NCBI GenBank assembly: GCA_964538065.1
Contig: CAZIDG010000006.1
Span: 1-64,000, forward strand
Reading direction: 5' to 3'
Length of the DNA stretch: 64,000 nucleotides
DNA from: G963664225 sp964538065
GTDB lineage: Bacteria > Verrucomicrobiota > Verrucomicrobiia > Limisphaerales > UBA1319
In this document: positions 1 to 10,500 of the stretch, one piece after another
Layout of the letters: each line of letters opens with the position of its first letter
Numbering within the stretch: position 1 is the stretch's first letter
Program-made: the position numbers and the translations under genes
The notes under the pieces: generated by a model
What the model was told of the DNA's origin: nothing
Databases searched by the model: none
What the model saw: only the letters and a program-made list of their open reading frames with translations

Positions 1-1413
1 CCGAATCCGTGGATGGTGTTGCCCTTTATCGCGTTGCTGGGGGCGATCGCCTTGGGACCGCTATTTTTCGGTGATTGGTGGGGAAAAAATTATCCCAAAG
101 TGGCGCTTTCCCTGGGGGCCGTTACACTGGCCTATTACCTCGGCAGCTTGAGAGCGTGGGTGCGGGTGGAGGATACGGGGCTTGAATATCTAAGTTTCAT
201 TGCGCTCATTGGATCTCTTTACGTGGTGGCGGGCGGCATTTTAATCCAGGTTAAAGGTGAAGCCACTCCCTTGGAGAACGTGCGCCTGCTATTTATTGGC
301 GCTGTGATTGCCAACCTGCTGGGTACAACCGGTGCATCCATGTTGTTGATCCGGCCCTGGTTGAGGATGAATAAATATCGAATCACCGCCCACCATGTGG
401 TGTTTTTTATTTTCATCGTTTCCAATGTTGGCGGATGCCTGACGCCCATCGGGGATCCCCCGCTTTTTCTGGGGTATTTGCAGGGGATTCCCTTCTGGTG
501 GGTTGCAGAACATTGCTGGGCTGTGTGGCTGGTCGGATTGGCCATTCTGCTTTCCATGTTTTATGTGGTGGATCTTCGTAATTACCGCAAGGCTCCCAAA
601 ACAGTGCGCACCGAGTTGGCTGAAACCCGTGATGTCTTTAAATTTGAGGGCTTACACAATGTTTTCTTCCTGGGCATCATTCTCGCCGCCGTTTTCGTGC
701 AAAAACCTCTCTTGTTACGCGAGGCACTTATGATTGGTGCAGCAGTGGGCTCCTATCTCACCACGCGAAAGGCCATCCATCATGCCAATGAATTCAACTT
801 TCACCCCATTCAGGAAGTTGCCATCCTTTTCATTGGCATTTTCGCCACAATGATGCCAGCGCTGGACTGGCTTGAACTCCATGCGGGAGAATTGATCAAG
901 CCGACAGCCGGCCTGTTTTTCTGGGCCAGCGGGTCGCTTTCCAGCGTGTTGGATAATGCGCCCACATACCTGAGTTTCCTAAGCGCTGTCTTCGGTGTCT
1001 TCATCAAGCCGGAGGTGATTGATCAAGTGCAGTCCCTCATTCATTCAGGAGGAGCGGCGGCTCTGGGAAATCTCTCAGGACCTGAAGCCGAACAAATCCG
1101 GCAGACGATTCTGGCTTTGCAGAAATACCATCCTGCCGAGTTGGCGAGTGGTCATGTGACGGTGTCCCAGATAGAAACCGCTTTTCTGGTGGGCAATGCC
1201 TGTTACAACAACTTGATCGTGGCGATCAGCATTGGTTCTGTGTTTTTCGGCGCCTGCACTTATATTGGCAACGGCCCCAATTTCATGGTCAAAGCCATCG
1301 CCGAGCAGGCGCGTGTGCCGCATGTGCCCACCTTTTTGGGGTATATCTGGCGATTCACTTTGCCCTTCATGCTGCCAATGCTCGTGATTGTTTGGATGGT
1401 GTTTCTCCGGTAA
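1..1413 (+). CDS. Na+/H+ antiporter of the NhaD/CitM (ion transporter) type, 5' truncated
   Basis: Integral membrane secondary transporter, most likely a sodium:proton antiporter. The frame is open to the first base of the window and the residues before the first Met (PNPW) look like coding sequence, so the start lies upstream and the protein is truncated at its N-terminus. At least 466 residues remain, with about ten hydrophobic helices. Two signatures of the ArsB/NhaD superfamily are visible: a GGCLTPIGDPPLFLG segment near residue 140 and a second half-repeat ending in GNGPNFMVKAIAEQ near residue 420. A DNAPTYLSFL motif near residue 315 also fits. The substrate ion is inferred from the family. 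Confidence 0.8.
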   Translation, partial: PNPWMVLPFIALLGAIALGPLFFGDWWGKNYPKVALSLGAVTLAYYLGSLRAWVRVEDTGLEYLSFIALIGSLYVVAGGILIQVKGEATPLENVRLLFIGAVIANLLGTTGASMLLIRPWLRMNKYRITAHHVVFFIFIVSNVGGCLTPIGDPPLFLGYLQGIPFWWVAEHCWAVWLVGLAILLSMFYVVDLRNYRKAPKTVRTELAETRDVFKFEGLHNVFFLGIILAAVFVQKPLLLREALMIGAAVGSYLTTRKAIHHANEFNFHPIQEVAILFIGIFATMMPALDWLELHAGELIKPTAGLFFWASGSLSSVLDNAPTYLSFLSAVFGVFIKPEVIDQVQSLIHSGGAAALGNLSGPEAEQIRQTILALQKYHPAELASGHVTVSQIETAFLVGNACYNNLIVAISIGSVFFGACTYIGNGPNFMVKAIAEQARVPHVPTFLGYIWRFTLPFMLPMLVIVWMVFLR

Positions 1414-1548
1414 ACAGCAGCGTGCCAGGCAGGTCTTTTGCTGTTGCTGGGCCATGGACGCTGGATCACGCCTTCAGTCAACTTTGACATGAGGGGGGGC
1501 ATGCGATTGTCTTGACCCGCCAAGATCGTCTTTGATAGGAACTCCTGC

Positions 1549-2475
1549 ATGTTCAAAGTCATTAAGCATTTGATCCTGTCGTGTCTTGTCGTCATGGTTT
1601 TGACGACGCTCCTTGTGGGGTGTGCCACCTCCAAAACACCGAAGACGAGTTCAGAGCCGGTAAAAGGGCGCTTCACCCTCTGGCAATTGCCCAACCAAAC
1701 CTCAAGCCAGATCATGTCGTATGTCATTCGGACATCCGGCGGCAAACTCATTGTGATTGATGGCGGTGTCACGGGTGATGCCGCCTACCTCAAAGGATTC
1801 CTGGCGGCCATGGGTAACGAGGTCGAGGCCTGGATCATTTCCCACGCGCATGACGATCATTTTGGCGCCCTGATACCACTACTGGGACAGCCTGATGCAC
1901 CGCACATCAAGACGCTCTATGGATCGTTGCCGGATTGGGATTGGATCAAGAAGTACGGCTATGGTGATCAGGACATCAATCCGTACGCGGAGTTCCTGGA
2001 GGCCTTGCGCAAGGCCAATTTGCACATCACCGAACTTGCGCCGGGAGCTGATTTTCAGATCGATGGTGTTCGCATGGAGGTGTTCGGTGTCAGGAATTTG
2101 GAGATCACCCAAAACGCCATCAATAACTCCAGCCTTGTCTGGCGCATGTCCGATGGCGGGAAATCGATTCTGTTCCTGGCCGATCTGGGCGTGGAAGGTG
2201 GTCAGAAGCTTTTGAAATCACCTTATGCCAGCCGCCTGCATGCGGATTACCTGCAGATGGCGCATCATGGCCAGAATGGCGTGGACGAAGCATTTTACCG
2301 CGCGGTCAATCCCTCCTATTGCATCTGGCCAACGCCTCTCTGGCTTTGGGACAACGATTCGGGTAAGGGAAAAGGATCCGGGCCATGGCAGACCCTTGAA
2401 GTTCGTGCCTGGATGGACAAGCTCCACATCAAACGACATTTTGTGATGACGGACGGCCTGCTGGTCATTCAATAA
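1549..2475 (+). CDS. Metallo-beta-lactamase-fold lipoprotein (ComEC/Rec2-like hydrolase domain)
   Basis: Predicted 308-residue exported lipoprotein. The N-terminus is a hydrophobic signal ending in a lipobox LLVGC, with Cys25 as the likely lipidated residue. A metallo-beta-lactamase domain follows, with the metal-binding motif HAHDDH at residues 99-104, an internal LFLADLG strand carrying another ligand Asp, and a late AHHGQNG motif typical of ComEC/Rec2-type domains. It has no membrane channel domain, so it is not ComEC itself. The substrate is unknown; a phosphodiester or a cell-surface compound is possible. It stands alone, 135 bases after the antiporter gene and on the same strand. Confidence 0.75.
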   Translation: MFKVIKHLILSCLVVMVLTTLLVGCATSKTPKTSSEPVKGRFTLWQLPNQTSSQIMSYVIRTSGGKLIVIDGGVTGDAAYLKGFLAAMGNEVEAWIISHAHDDHFGALIPLLGQPDAPHIKTLYGSLPDWDWIKKYGYGDQDINPYAEFLEALRKANLHITELAPGADFQIDGVRMEVFGVRNLEITQNAINNSSLVWRMSDGGKSILFLADLGVEGGQKLLKSPYASRLHADYLQMAHHGQNGVDEAFYRAVNPSYCIWPTPLWLWDNDSGKGKGSGPWQTLEVRAWMDKLHIKRHFVMTDGLLVIQ

Positions 2476-2637
2476 CGGCCAGGGTTTGGCTTCAAACAAG
2501 AGGTGTGCCCGTCATGACGAAATGGCCGGTGCAGCTTTTTGAAAATGCAGGCAGGAATAAAATCCACCCCTGGGCGGCGTGGGTGCACCGTCCTTTGGCC
2601 GCGCATCGCCTTGGGGGGCGGTGGCGCGATGGGCTGC

Positions 2638-3258
2638 CTATCCGTTAATCAGTGCCGTGAACAACTCACTCCAGGGGCCTTTGACACCATCCTGGCCAAC
2701 CCAGCGCAGTTGATAATACACCATCTGTCCCGCAGCAGCAGATTCATAATGCACTGTATGCGGAGTGTTGGTGTCCAACGCCAGAATCGTCAGTTCTTCC
2801 GGTCCAGCCGGAGGAAAACCACCCAGTTTTATCCAGATCTCCACACCTTTGATGCCTGCAGGCTTTCCAGCGTGTTTCGGGGTTTCCTCATCCACGAAGT
2901 GAATGACATGGCGCAATGACTCGCGCTCGTCAATCAAGGCAACAGGACGCGTGGTGGGCGCGTCCATCAGCGGCCACGCTTTCATGTGCGGGGGCTGATC
3001 ATACCCGGAAACCTCAACTTCAGTTTCGAAGGCGTGGTCCAGCCAGGAACTGGCGGCCACATCAGGACGGCATAGTGTGTTGACCATCATACGACCTGTT
3101 CGTGTGGAGGGTTTGGGTGTTAACGACGATCCAATGCGGGAGCGAATGGCATGGACCTCATGTGCCTGTGCCTTTGCGCATTGGGTTCTGGGCGCCAAAA
3201 CACAGTTAAATCCCCAGCCGATGGTTCGGCGGCAGCCTACTGACCGGGAGAATTTCAC
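2638..3258 (-). CDS. Small protein of unknown function with a fibronectin-III-like C-terminal part
   Basis: Up to 206 residues. The C-terminal 110 residues look conserved and well folded: TTRPVALID, RHVIHFVDEETP, a GVEIWIKLGGFPP strand, LALDTNTPHTVHY, then YYQLRWV and GPWSE near the end. This pattern recurs in proteins of Verrucomicrobia and Planctomycetes that I recall only as hypothetical. The beta-rich layout ending in a WxE-type strand resembles a fibronectin type III module. The first 90 residues are low quality, so the true start may be internal. No signal peptide is evident. A Pho-box-like repeat lies 45 bases upstream in the orientation that would serve this gene. Confidence 0.55.
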   Translation of the reverse strand: MKFSRSVGCRRTIGWGFNCVLAPRTQCAKAQAHEVHAIRSRIGSSLTPKPSTRTGRMMVNTLCRPDVAASSWLDHAFETEVEVSGYDQPPHMKAWPLMDAPTTRPVALIDERESLRHVIHFVDEETPKHAGKPAGIKGVEIWIKLGGFPPAGPEELTILALDTNTPHTVHYESAAAGQMVYYQLRWVGQDGVKGPWSELFTALING

Positions 3259-3585
3259 AAGTTCATAAAGGAGCCGAAAAATTCAAAGGCGTCAACCCTA
3301 TAGTGACAATTTTCTGACAAATATTTTTTCAGGACTTGAAGAGTCGTTTGAGGGTTTTCCTTTTCCTTCATCATCAAGTGCTTACTCATCGAATACGACC
3401 CATTCGATCATCCTTCTTCGATGGCCATTTTTGCCCCACACTTCCCTGGCCGTGCAGGGCTCCTATGGTTATGGACCATGGCGGCGTCCAAAACGGTGGC
3501 ATTTGTGGGGATGCAGGGAGACATTTTTATTGATATTAGGCCGGGCATTTGCCAGAAAAGCCGTGATAAACAGAAATATTAAATC
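3259..3585. other. Intergenic region between divergent genes, no gene seen
   Basis: This 327-base stretch separates the minus-strand unknown gene from the plus-strand FKBP gene. I see no credible coding sequence in it. It contains one notable element, the Pho-box-like direct repeat at 3303-3320, followed by an AT-rich segment. Promoters for both flanking genes should lie here, but no clear -35/-10 pair could be assigned. Confidence 0.5.
3303..3320 (-). promoter_or_regulatory. Pho-box-like direct repeat
   Basis: Read on the minus strand this is TTGTCAGAAAATTGTCAC: two TGTCA cores exactly 11 bases apart with an A-rich spacer. It closely follows the enterobacterial PhoB box, CTGTCAT-AWAW-CTGTCAY. 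The orientation would place it upstream of the minus-strand gene starting at or before 3258. A near-identical site occurs at 21091-21108 in front of the DUF47-pit genes. Binding by a PhoB-type regulator is inference. Confidence 0.4.
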
Positions 3586-4422
3586 ATGAAAAAGATTTTT
3601 ACCATCGCGTTACTGGCGGTCGTGACCGTTTGGGCTGTTCATGCCGAGGATAAACCTCAGGCGACGTCCGCCAGCCCATTCCAGAACACCAAGGAAAAAA
3701 ACAGCTACAGCATTGGCATGAGCCTGGGGAGTATTTGGAAGAACCAGGAACTGGATGTCGATTTTGAGATGTTGCGAAAGGGCATTGCCGACGCCACGGG
3801 TGGAGGCAAAACCCTTATCACGGAACAGGAGGCGCGGGAGACGTTGATGGCCATGCAACGTGAGATACGCACCCGCCAGGAGGAAAAACGGAAGGTCCAG
3901 GGAGAGAAAAACAAGGCTGAGGGCGAAGCCTTCCTGGCTCAGAACAAGACCAATGCTGGAGTTGTCACCCTGCCCAGTGGTTTGCAGTACAAGATTGTCA
4001 CCGAAGGCACCGGTGAAATCCCCAAGAGCAATGATACCGTGACTGTGAATTATCGCGGCAAGCTCCTTGATGGCACCGAATTTGACAGTTCTTACTCCCG
4101 GAATCAGCCTGCCACCTTCCCCGTGAACCGCGTCATCAAGGGGTGGACGGAGGCGCTCCAGTTGATGAAGACGGGTTCGAAGTGGGAACTCTTTATTCCT
4201 GCCAACCTGGCATATGGTGAAATGGGCTCGGGCATGAAGATCGCCCCTAATGCGACGCTCCAGTTTGAAGTGGAGTTGCTGAGCATTAAGCCCCCGGTGG
4301 TGGCCACCAACCAGCCTGTGACCAGCGACATCATTAAAGTTCCCTCTTCAGATGAAATGAAGAAAGGCGCCCAGATTGAGGTTATCAAGAAGGATGATCC
4401 CCGTCTGAAGGAAAACAAATAG
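3586..4422 (+). CDS. FKBP-type peptidyl-prolyl isomerase, Mip/FkpA-like, exported
   Basis: Predicted periplasmic folding catalyst that interconverts cis and trans Xaa-Pro bonds. The 278 residues comprise a signal peptide (about 1-20, ending VHAED), a helical N-terminal dimerisation region with NSYSIGMSLG near residue 40 and a charged helix near 85-120, and an FKBP domain near 125-235. The FKBP domain shows YRGKLLDGTEFDSSY, VIKGWTEALQLMKTGSKW and LAYGE, all diagnostic. A further tail of about 40 residues, rich in Lys and Asp, follows the FKBP fold and is absent from the paralogue at 43071-43775. A strong terminator follows at once. Confidence 0.92.
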   Translation: MKKIFTIALLAVVTVWAVHAEDKPQATSASPFQNTKEKNSYSIGMSLGSIWKNQELDVDFEMLRKGIADATGGGKTLITEQEARETLMAMQREIRTRQEEKRKVQGEKNKAEGEAFLAQNKTNAGVVTLPSGLQYKIVTEGTGEIPKSNDTVTVNYRGKLLDGTEFDSSYSRNQPATFPVNRVIKGWTEALQLMKTGSKWELFIPANLAYGEMGSGMKIAPNATLQFEVELLSIKPPVVATNQPVTSDIIKVPSSDEMKKGAQIEVIKKDDPRLKENK

Positions 4423-4443
4423 ACCAGGCTCGTTTTGTATCTG

Positions 4444-4475
4444 GCGCCCGGGAATTGTTCCGGGCGCTTTTTTTT
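4444..4475 (+). terminator. Rho-independent terminator after the FKBP gene
   Basis: A perfect 8-bp stem, gcgcccgg paired with ccgggcgc, with an 8-base loop and followed by eight T. It starts 21 bases after the FKBP stop codon. Confidence 0.9.
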
Positions 4476-4559
4476 GCCCCATCGGCTCCTGTGCCTCAAT
4501 ATTCGGAATTGCACTGGTGCTGGAATCCTCCTAACCTTGGCCTGTTACCTGGAAAGTAA

Positions 4560-7361
4560 GTGTTATCGCAGTTCATGAACGATATGAAACACCAAGCTCC
4601 TTTTTTGGTTTTGAAGTCATTGGTATCGCGGGGTCCCGGTTTGGCCGCGCACCGCGCCACTTTGGGGTGGCGTGCCGGGTGTGTTTTACTGGCCCTCCTG
4701 CTTTCTGCGGGATTGGGCCTTGCGGCCGCCAAGCCGGCATCCAAGGTCAGCTCTGCCAGGGTCGATCAGTTGCGGTGTGAGTATGCCCGGCAACCCTTGG
4801 GCATCGATCTGACCGCTCCCCGCTTGAACTGGATCATGCAGGCGGAGGGACGTGGCCAGCTTCAAACCGCGTATCAAATTCTCGTGGCCAGCAGCCGGGC
4901 GAGTCTGGATGCCAACCGGGCGGATTTGTGGGACAGTGGCAAGGTCGTCTCCGACCAATCGATCCAGATCCAATACCAGGGGCGTCCCCTGGTCTCGCGC
5001 CAGCAGTGCTTCTGGAAGGTGCGCATTTGGGACCGCGACAACCTCCCAACTGCCTATAGCGAACCTGCTTCCTGGGAAATGGGACTTCTGGATCCTGCCG
5101 ACTTTAAGGGCCAATGGATTGGGTTCACGACTTCCACCCCCTACCTGCGTAAATCCGCCAGCCTTTGGAAACCAATCAAACAGGCGCGTTTGTATGCCAG
5201 CGCCCTGGGTTTGTACCAATTCCGCATCAATGGCGAGCGCATTGGTAACGATGTGTTTACCCCAGGATGGACCGACTATAACAAGCGCGTGCAATATCAG
5301 ACCTACGACATCACCCCATACCTGCGGGTGGGCGTCAATGCCTTTGGCATCGTTTTAGGCGATGGGTGGTATTGCGGTAATGTGGGACTCACCAAGGGCA
5401 AGGTGTATGGAACCCAGCCCTGGGCTTTTGCGCAAATCGAAGTCGTTCATAATGATGGCAGTGTGACAACCATTGTCACCGATGCGTCCTGGAAGGCTGC
5501 TGCGGGTCCCATCGAGCAGTCGGATATGCTCATGGGGGAGACCTATGATGCCCGCAAGGAAATACCCGGTTGGGATACTGCCGGATTTGCCGATTCTGCA
5601 TGGGCCTCGGCGGTGGTGGGTTCAGTCAAGCCGCATCTTGTTGCTCCTTGTGATGAGCCGGTGCGAGCCACTCAGGAGTTGAAACCCATTAAAATGACCG
5701 AACCCAAGGTGGGTCACTTCATTTTCGATCTGGGACAGAACATGGTGGGTTGGGCGCGCCTGAAGGTGAAAGGGATGCGCGGCACCAAGGTGACATTGCG
5801 CTTTGCCGAGATGCTTAATCCCGACGGCACGGTTTATACCACCAATTTGCGGGGTGCCAAGGCCACCGACTATTACACACTCAAGGGTGGTGAAGAAGAG
5901 GTCTTTGAACCCACTTTCACCTTCCACGGCTTCCGCTATGTGGAATTGACCGATTTCCCGGGAGTGCCGACGCTGGATGCCGTAACGGGCGTGGTTGTTC
6001 ATAGTGACACGACCCCCAGTGGTGTATTTGCCTGTTCGAGCCCGCTCCTGAACAAGCTTCAGCACAACATTGTCTGGGGGCAGAGGGGTAATTTCCTGAG
6101 TGTACCCACAGATTGTCCGCAGCGCGATGAACGTCTGGGATGGATGGGCGATGCCCAGATTTTTGTGAAAACGGCTACGTTCAACATGGATGTATCCCGT
6201 TTCTTCACCAAATGGATGATCGATGTGGAAGATGCCCAGCGTCCGGATGGTTCCTTCACGGATGTTTCTCCTTTTGTGGCCTGTGGTTCTGGAACGGCCG
6301 CCTGGGGTGATGCGGGTGTGATTGTTCCCTGGACAATCTATCTGGCATACGGCGACAAGAGCATCCTCGCTGCCCATTATGCCGCGGGGGCAAAATGGGT
6401 CGATTATCTCAAGGCCAACAGCAAGGATCTTTTGCGGCCTGATGCCGGGTATGGTGACTGGCTGTCGATCAAGGCCGAAACGCCCAAGGATGTGCTGGGC
6501 ACTGCGTATTTCGCCCTGAGCACGCGTTTGATGGCCAACTACGCCCGGGTGCTGGGCAAGACCGACGACGCTCGCAAATATGAGGACCTCTTCCAGCAGA
6601 TCAAGGCCGCCTTTAATAAGGCCTATGTCGCCGAGGATGGCCGCATCAAGGGCAATACCCAGACATGCTACGTGCTGGCCCTTCAGTTCGATCTCCTGCC
6701 AGCCGAAAAACGGACCGTGGCAGCCAAATACTTGGTGGACGACATCGCCTCCAAGGAAGGCCATCTCTCGACCGGTTTTGTGGGCGTCGGGCATCTCATG
6801 CCGGTTTTGTCTGAAAATGGTTACCTGGGAGTGGCTTACCGTTTGTTGAACAATCAAACCTTCCCTTCCTGGCTCTATTCCGTGCTCCAGGGTGCAACCA
6901 CCATCTGGGAACGCTGGGATGGCTGGACCAAGGAACGAGGTTTCCAGGATCCTGGCATGAATTCCTTCAACCACTACTCCTTTGGGTCGGTGGGTGGCTG
7001 GATGTATGAAAACGTGGCGGGTATTGGTTTGGATCCGGCTCAACCGGCCTTCAAGCACATTGTCATTCGTCCGCAGCCGGGTGGTGGTATCACCTCCGCC
7101 AATGCTGACTACCGCTCCATTCACGGCCGTATTGTGAGTGATTGGAAGCTCGCCGAGGGCATGATGACCCTCAAGATTAAGATTCCGGCCAACACCACGG
7201 CCCGGGTTTATATACCGACCACGGAACGTCGGAAGGTCATGGAAGGCTCAGGGCCAGCTGACAATTCAACGGGGGTTAAATACCTTGAGTTGAGCGATGG
7301 TTGCTGCGTGTATTCCGTGGAATCTGGCGAATACGAGTTCAAGGCGCCGGTCTGGTATTAG
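4560..7361 (+). CDS. Secreted alpha-L-rhamnosidase, glycoside hydrolase family 78
   Basis: Predicted to remove terminal alpha-L-rhamnose from polysaccharides or glycosides outside the cytoplasm. At 933 residues it has the full GH78 length. A signal peptide core (LLALLLSAGLGLAAAKP) lies near residues 40-60; start codons GTG 4560, ATG 4575 and ATG 4584 are all possible, the last giving a more usual signal length. Order of domains: N-terminal beta-sandwich (VDQLRCEYARQPLGID), a second beta domain with DGWYCGNVG, then the (alpha/alpha)6 catalytic barrel from about residue 490. The barrel carries DCPQRDERLGWMGDAQ from residue 518, which includes the acidic catalytic region, and WERWDGW later. It lies in a locus with another GH78 and a GH95 enzyme. 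Confidence 0.92.
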   Translation: MLSQFMNDMKHQAPFLVLKSLVSRGPGLAAHRATLGWRAGCVLLALLLSAGLGLAAAKPASKVSSARVDQLRCEYARQPLGIDLTAPRLNWIMQAEGRGQLQTAYQILVASSRASLDANRADLWDSGKVVSDQSIQIQYQGRPLVSRQQCFWKVRIWDRDNLPTAYSEPASWEMGLLDPADFKGQWIGFTTSTPYLRKSASLWKPIKQARLYASALGLYQFRINGERIGNDVFTPGWTDYNKRVQYQTYDITPYLRVGVNAFGIVLGDGWYCGNVGLTKGKVYGTQPWAFAQIEVVHNDGSVTTIVTDASWKAAAGPIEQSDMLMGETYDARKEIPGWDTAGFADSAWASAVVGSVKPHLVAPCDEPVRATQELKPIKMTEPKVGHFIFDLGQNMVGWARLKVKGMRGTKVTLRFAEMLNPDGTVYTTNLRGAKATDYYTLKGGEEEVFEPTFTFHGFRYVELTDFPGVPTLDAVTGVVVHSDTTPSGVFACSSPLLNKLQHNIVWGQRGNFLSVPTDCPQRDERLGWMGDAQIFVKTATFNMDVSRFFTKWMIDVEDAQRPDGSFTDVSPFVACGSGTAAWGDAGVIVPWTIYLAYGDKSILAAHYAAGAKWVDYLKANSKDLLRPDAGYGDWLSIKAETPKDVLGTAYFALSTRLMANYARVLGKTDDARKYEDLFQQIKAAFNKAYVAEDGRIKGNTQTCYVLALQFDLLPAEKRTVAAKYLVDDIASKEGHLSTGFVGVGHLMPVLSENGYLGVAYRLLNNQTFPSWLYSVLQGATTIWERWDGWTKERGFQDPGMNSFNHYSFGSVGGWMYENVAGIGLDPAQPAFKHIVIRPQPGGGITSANADYRSIHGRIVSDWKLAEGMMTLKIKIPANTTARVYIPTTERRKVMEGSGPADNSTGVKYLELSDGCCVYSVESGEYEFKAPVWY

Positions 7362-7392
7362 ACTGACGTGATGGACAGTTCATCCGTTTGAA

Positions 7393-7425
7393 GCAAGGCG
7401 GCCAGTGGGCCGCCTTGCTGCTTTA
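7393..7425 (+). terminator. Probable terminator after the first rhamnosidase gene
   Basis: A perfect 11-bp stem, gcaaggcggcc paired with ggccgccttgc, around a 4-base loop, about 30 bases after the stop. The T tract is weak (tgcttt), so termination may be incomplete. Confidence 0.65.
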
Positions 7426-7563
7426 AGGCTGATTATCAATAAATCGCGCTTGTAAACCAGGGGCGCTGGAAGATAGTTATATCTCGTACAGCAGAACAGT
7501 GTGGTTTTACGAAGACCATTGGCGGGGTGTTCTGTGTTTTCGTTTTGGATGGGGTGCTAAGCA

Positions 7564-10500
7564 TTGGATCAAATGGTGAAGCAAGTTACCAGCAGGGTAT
7601 GGTCTTGTGTTTTGTTGGGCATTATTGCCTGGTGGTGTGGAACACAGGGGGCATACGGACTGGATGCAGGCCGCCCCTTGATGCGGCACAATGTTCGCCG
7701 CTGGGATACCTCGCACGGCCTTTTGCATAATAGCATGCGCGCGGTTTGCCAAACCCGCGATTCCTATCTTTGGGTGGCTACTGAAAGCGGTTTGGCGCGC
7801 TTCAATGGCGATACCTTCCTCCCCTTTCTTTCCATCACCGATGAGATGCAGGAATTACATCCCGTGCCATCCTGTTTTCTGGAGGATCGCCAGGGTGTTC
7901 TTTGGATTGGTACTGAGACCAGCGGGGTGTTGAGATATTACGCGGGAATGTTCGACCGTTTAGCCCAACAGAATGGGGTGCCTGGCGGGAAAATTCGCGG
8001 CTTATATGAGGATCGAAGGGGGCGGATTTGGATCGGGGCCTCAACCGGCGTAAGTGTTTGGGATGGAAACACCATGATCCCCTTGAATAAGGGGCAGTTT
8101 CCCGAAAACCTCGAAATCTTCGGCTTCCTTGAGGACAAGGCCGGTGGAATGTGGTTTGCGACCTACCGCGGACTCTATGGGCCGCTCACATCCTTGGATG
8201 GTCCGGTGCCAAGTGTTGAGGGTGTGCCTACCTCTCCGATGTATGCCATTTGCAGTGATGGCGATGACGGCATGTGGCTGGGAGGTAATGCAGGCTTGGT
8301 CCATCGCGGCAGTGAGGGGGAACTGGCCTACTATGGGACCTCGCAGAATCTTTGTGATGCCCGAATCTACGCGTTATACCTGGATCGTCAAAAGGTGCTT
8401 TGGGTGGGGACTGCGACTGGCCTGAACCGTCTGGTCGATCACACGGTGTTGAAGGAAAAATCCCCATCGGCTTTGGACAATGTCTCCATTCGCGGTTTCC
8501 TTGATGATCATGAAGGTAATCTCTGGCTGGCCACCAGCGATGGCCTGGTATGCCTCCAGGGTACAAGTTTTGACACGTACTCCTCCCGGGACGGGCTCAC
8601 CTATGAGGAGGTGATTGCCGTGTATGAGGAGAAGCCTGGGGACATATGGCTGGGGGCCATGCGGGGTGGATTGGCCTCCCTCCAACAGGGTCGATATGTC
8701 ACTCATAACGATCATTGGTCCTTGATCGATATGACGGCGGTCTTGCGGAACAAGGGAGGGGATTTATGGGTGGGGACAAGGAAGGCGGGGCTCTACCGGC
8801 TTCAGGGAGATCGATGTGATCAGTTTGGGATCACCAACGGGCTGATTGATGTCAATATTTTCGCGCTTTGCGAAGATGACAAGGGTGTGTTATGGGCTGG
8901 CACTGCGAAGGGTCTCCACCGTTTCAACGGACATGATTTCGAATATCATGATTTGCCCTGGCGAACCAATATTACCAACGTTCGTGCGTTGGTTGTCGAT
9001 AAAAGGAAAACGCTTTGGGTTGGCACGGGGGATGGCGTCTTTGCCATGAGTTCAAATCGGACCAACCGATACAGCATCAATGAGGGGTTTCCGACAGGAC
9101 TGGTTTACAGCATTTATTTCGACAAGGATGGGCAGGTGTGGCTTGGAACGGCCAGGGGCCTGGTCACTCGCATGCGTGACGGATGGCGCATCTGGCCCGA
9201 TCACGCCATGGAGAGTCGCCACCATGTTTTTTGGGTGACCGATGACAACCTTGGCTACCTCTGGTATTCATCACCCTGGGGGATATATCGAGTGGNNNNN
9301 NNNNNNNNNNNNNNNNNNNNNNNNNNNNNNNNNNNNNNNNNNNNNNNNNNNNNNNNNNNNNNNNNNNNNNNNNNNNNNNNNNNNNNNNNNNNNNNAGTCC
9401 ATGCGGGTAAACGGTCAGCCCATAACAATGGATGCAAAGCCTGTCTTGCCCCCAGGATCCACCATGGTTGAGATCCAATATGATGTGCTGAGTTACACGG
9501 CGCCTGAGAAGGTGCAGGTCCTGCATCGCCTGGAAGGAATTGACAACCAATGGGTCCAGGGCACTGGGCGACGTCCGGCCGTGTATGCCAATTTGAAGCC
9601 GGGTCGCTATGTCTTTGACGTCAAGGCTGCAAACAATGACGGAGTGTGGAATGATCAGCCCGTATCCCTGGCGTTTACCATCCGGCCCTTTTTCTACCAA
9701 ACCACCTGGTTTGCCGTGGGCTGTGCGGTTGTTTTCGCATCAGGAGCCGTTCTGTTCCAACGCCTGCTGACCTTGCGGGCACGCCGTCATGAAACGGAAT
9801 TGCGGCAGCTTGTGTCCGAACGCACGCGTGAATTGGAAGCCCAGATGCAGGAACGCCTCCGCTTGGAGGAAAAACTCCGGGTGTCGCAAAAAATGGAGGC
9901 CATTGGCCAGTTGGCTGCAGGTGTGGCCCACTACTTCAACAACCTGCTGACCATCATCCAGGGATACGCCATGTTCTTGAAGGACCCGCACCATCGTCCC
10001 GAGGATCGCGACGAGGCCGTCGGACACATTGACACGGCATCCAACCGTGCCGCCCAAATGGTGCAACAGCTTTTGTCTTTCAGCCAACTGCATGGGGTGA
10101 ACCTGGCATCCACTGATTTGAATCGTTTTCTTCTGGATCAGGAGGGCGCTGTGCAACGGTTGCTTGACGGCACGATCGAACTTCGAGTGGGTTTGCATCC
10201 CCGGCTGCCTGAGGTCATGTTGGATGCCAGCCTGATGGGACAGGCTTTGCATAATGTGATTGTCAACGCACGGGATGCCATGCCCAAGGGAGGGTCGTTG
10301 GAATTGCGTACCGGCATGATTGAAGTTTCAAGTGCCGAGGCGATACAATGGCCGGAGGGTCGCGCTGGCGTGTTTGTGACGCTGGAAGTGCGTGATTCTG
10401 GCTGCGGCATACCCGCGAAGATCATGCCTCGGATTTTTGATCCCTTTTTTACCACCAAGGACGTTGGGAAAGGGACCGGACTTGGGCTGCCTGTGGTTTA

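Noticed and set aside
3344..3375. TTTGAGGGTTT on the plus strand before the FKBP gene, resembling the ECF -35 element
   Set aside because: The matching CGTAYTA element is not present at the 13-base spacing.
5622..7124. A 500-codon open frame on the minus strand
   Set aside because: It lies wholly opposite the GH78 gene, has no domain resemblance or ribosome binding site, and reflects the codon bias of the real gene.
9296..9395. Apparent frameshift in the sensor kinase
   Set aside because: The frame change coincides with an N run of nominal length, so it is not evidence of a pseudogene.
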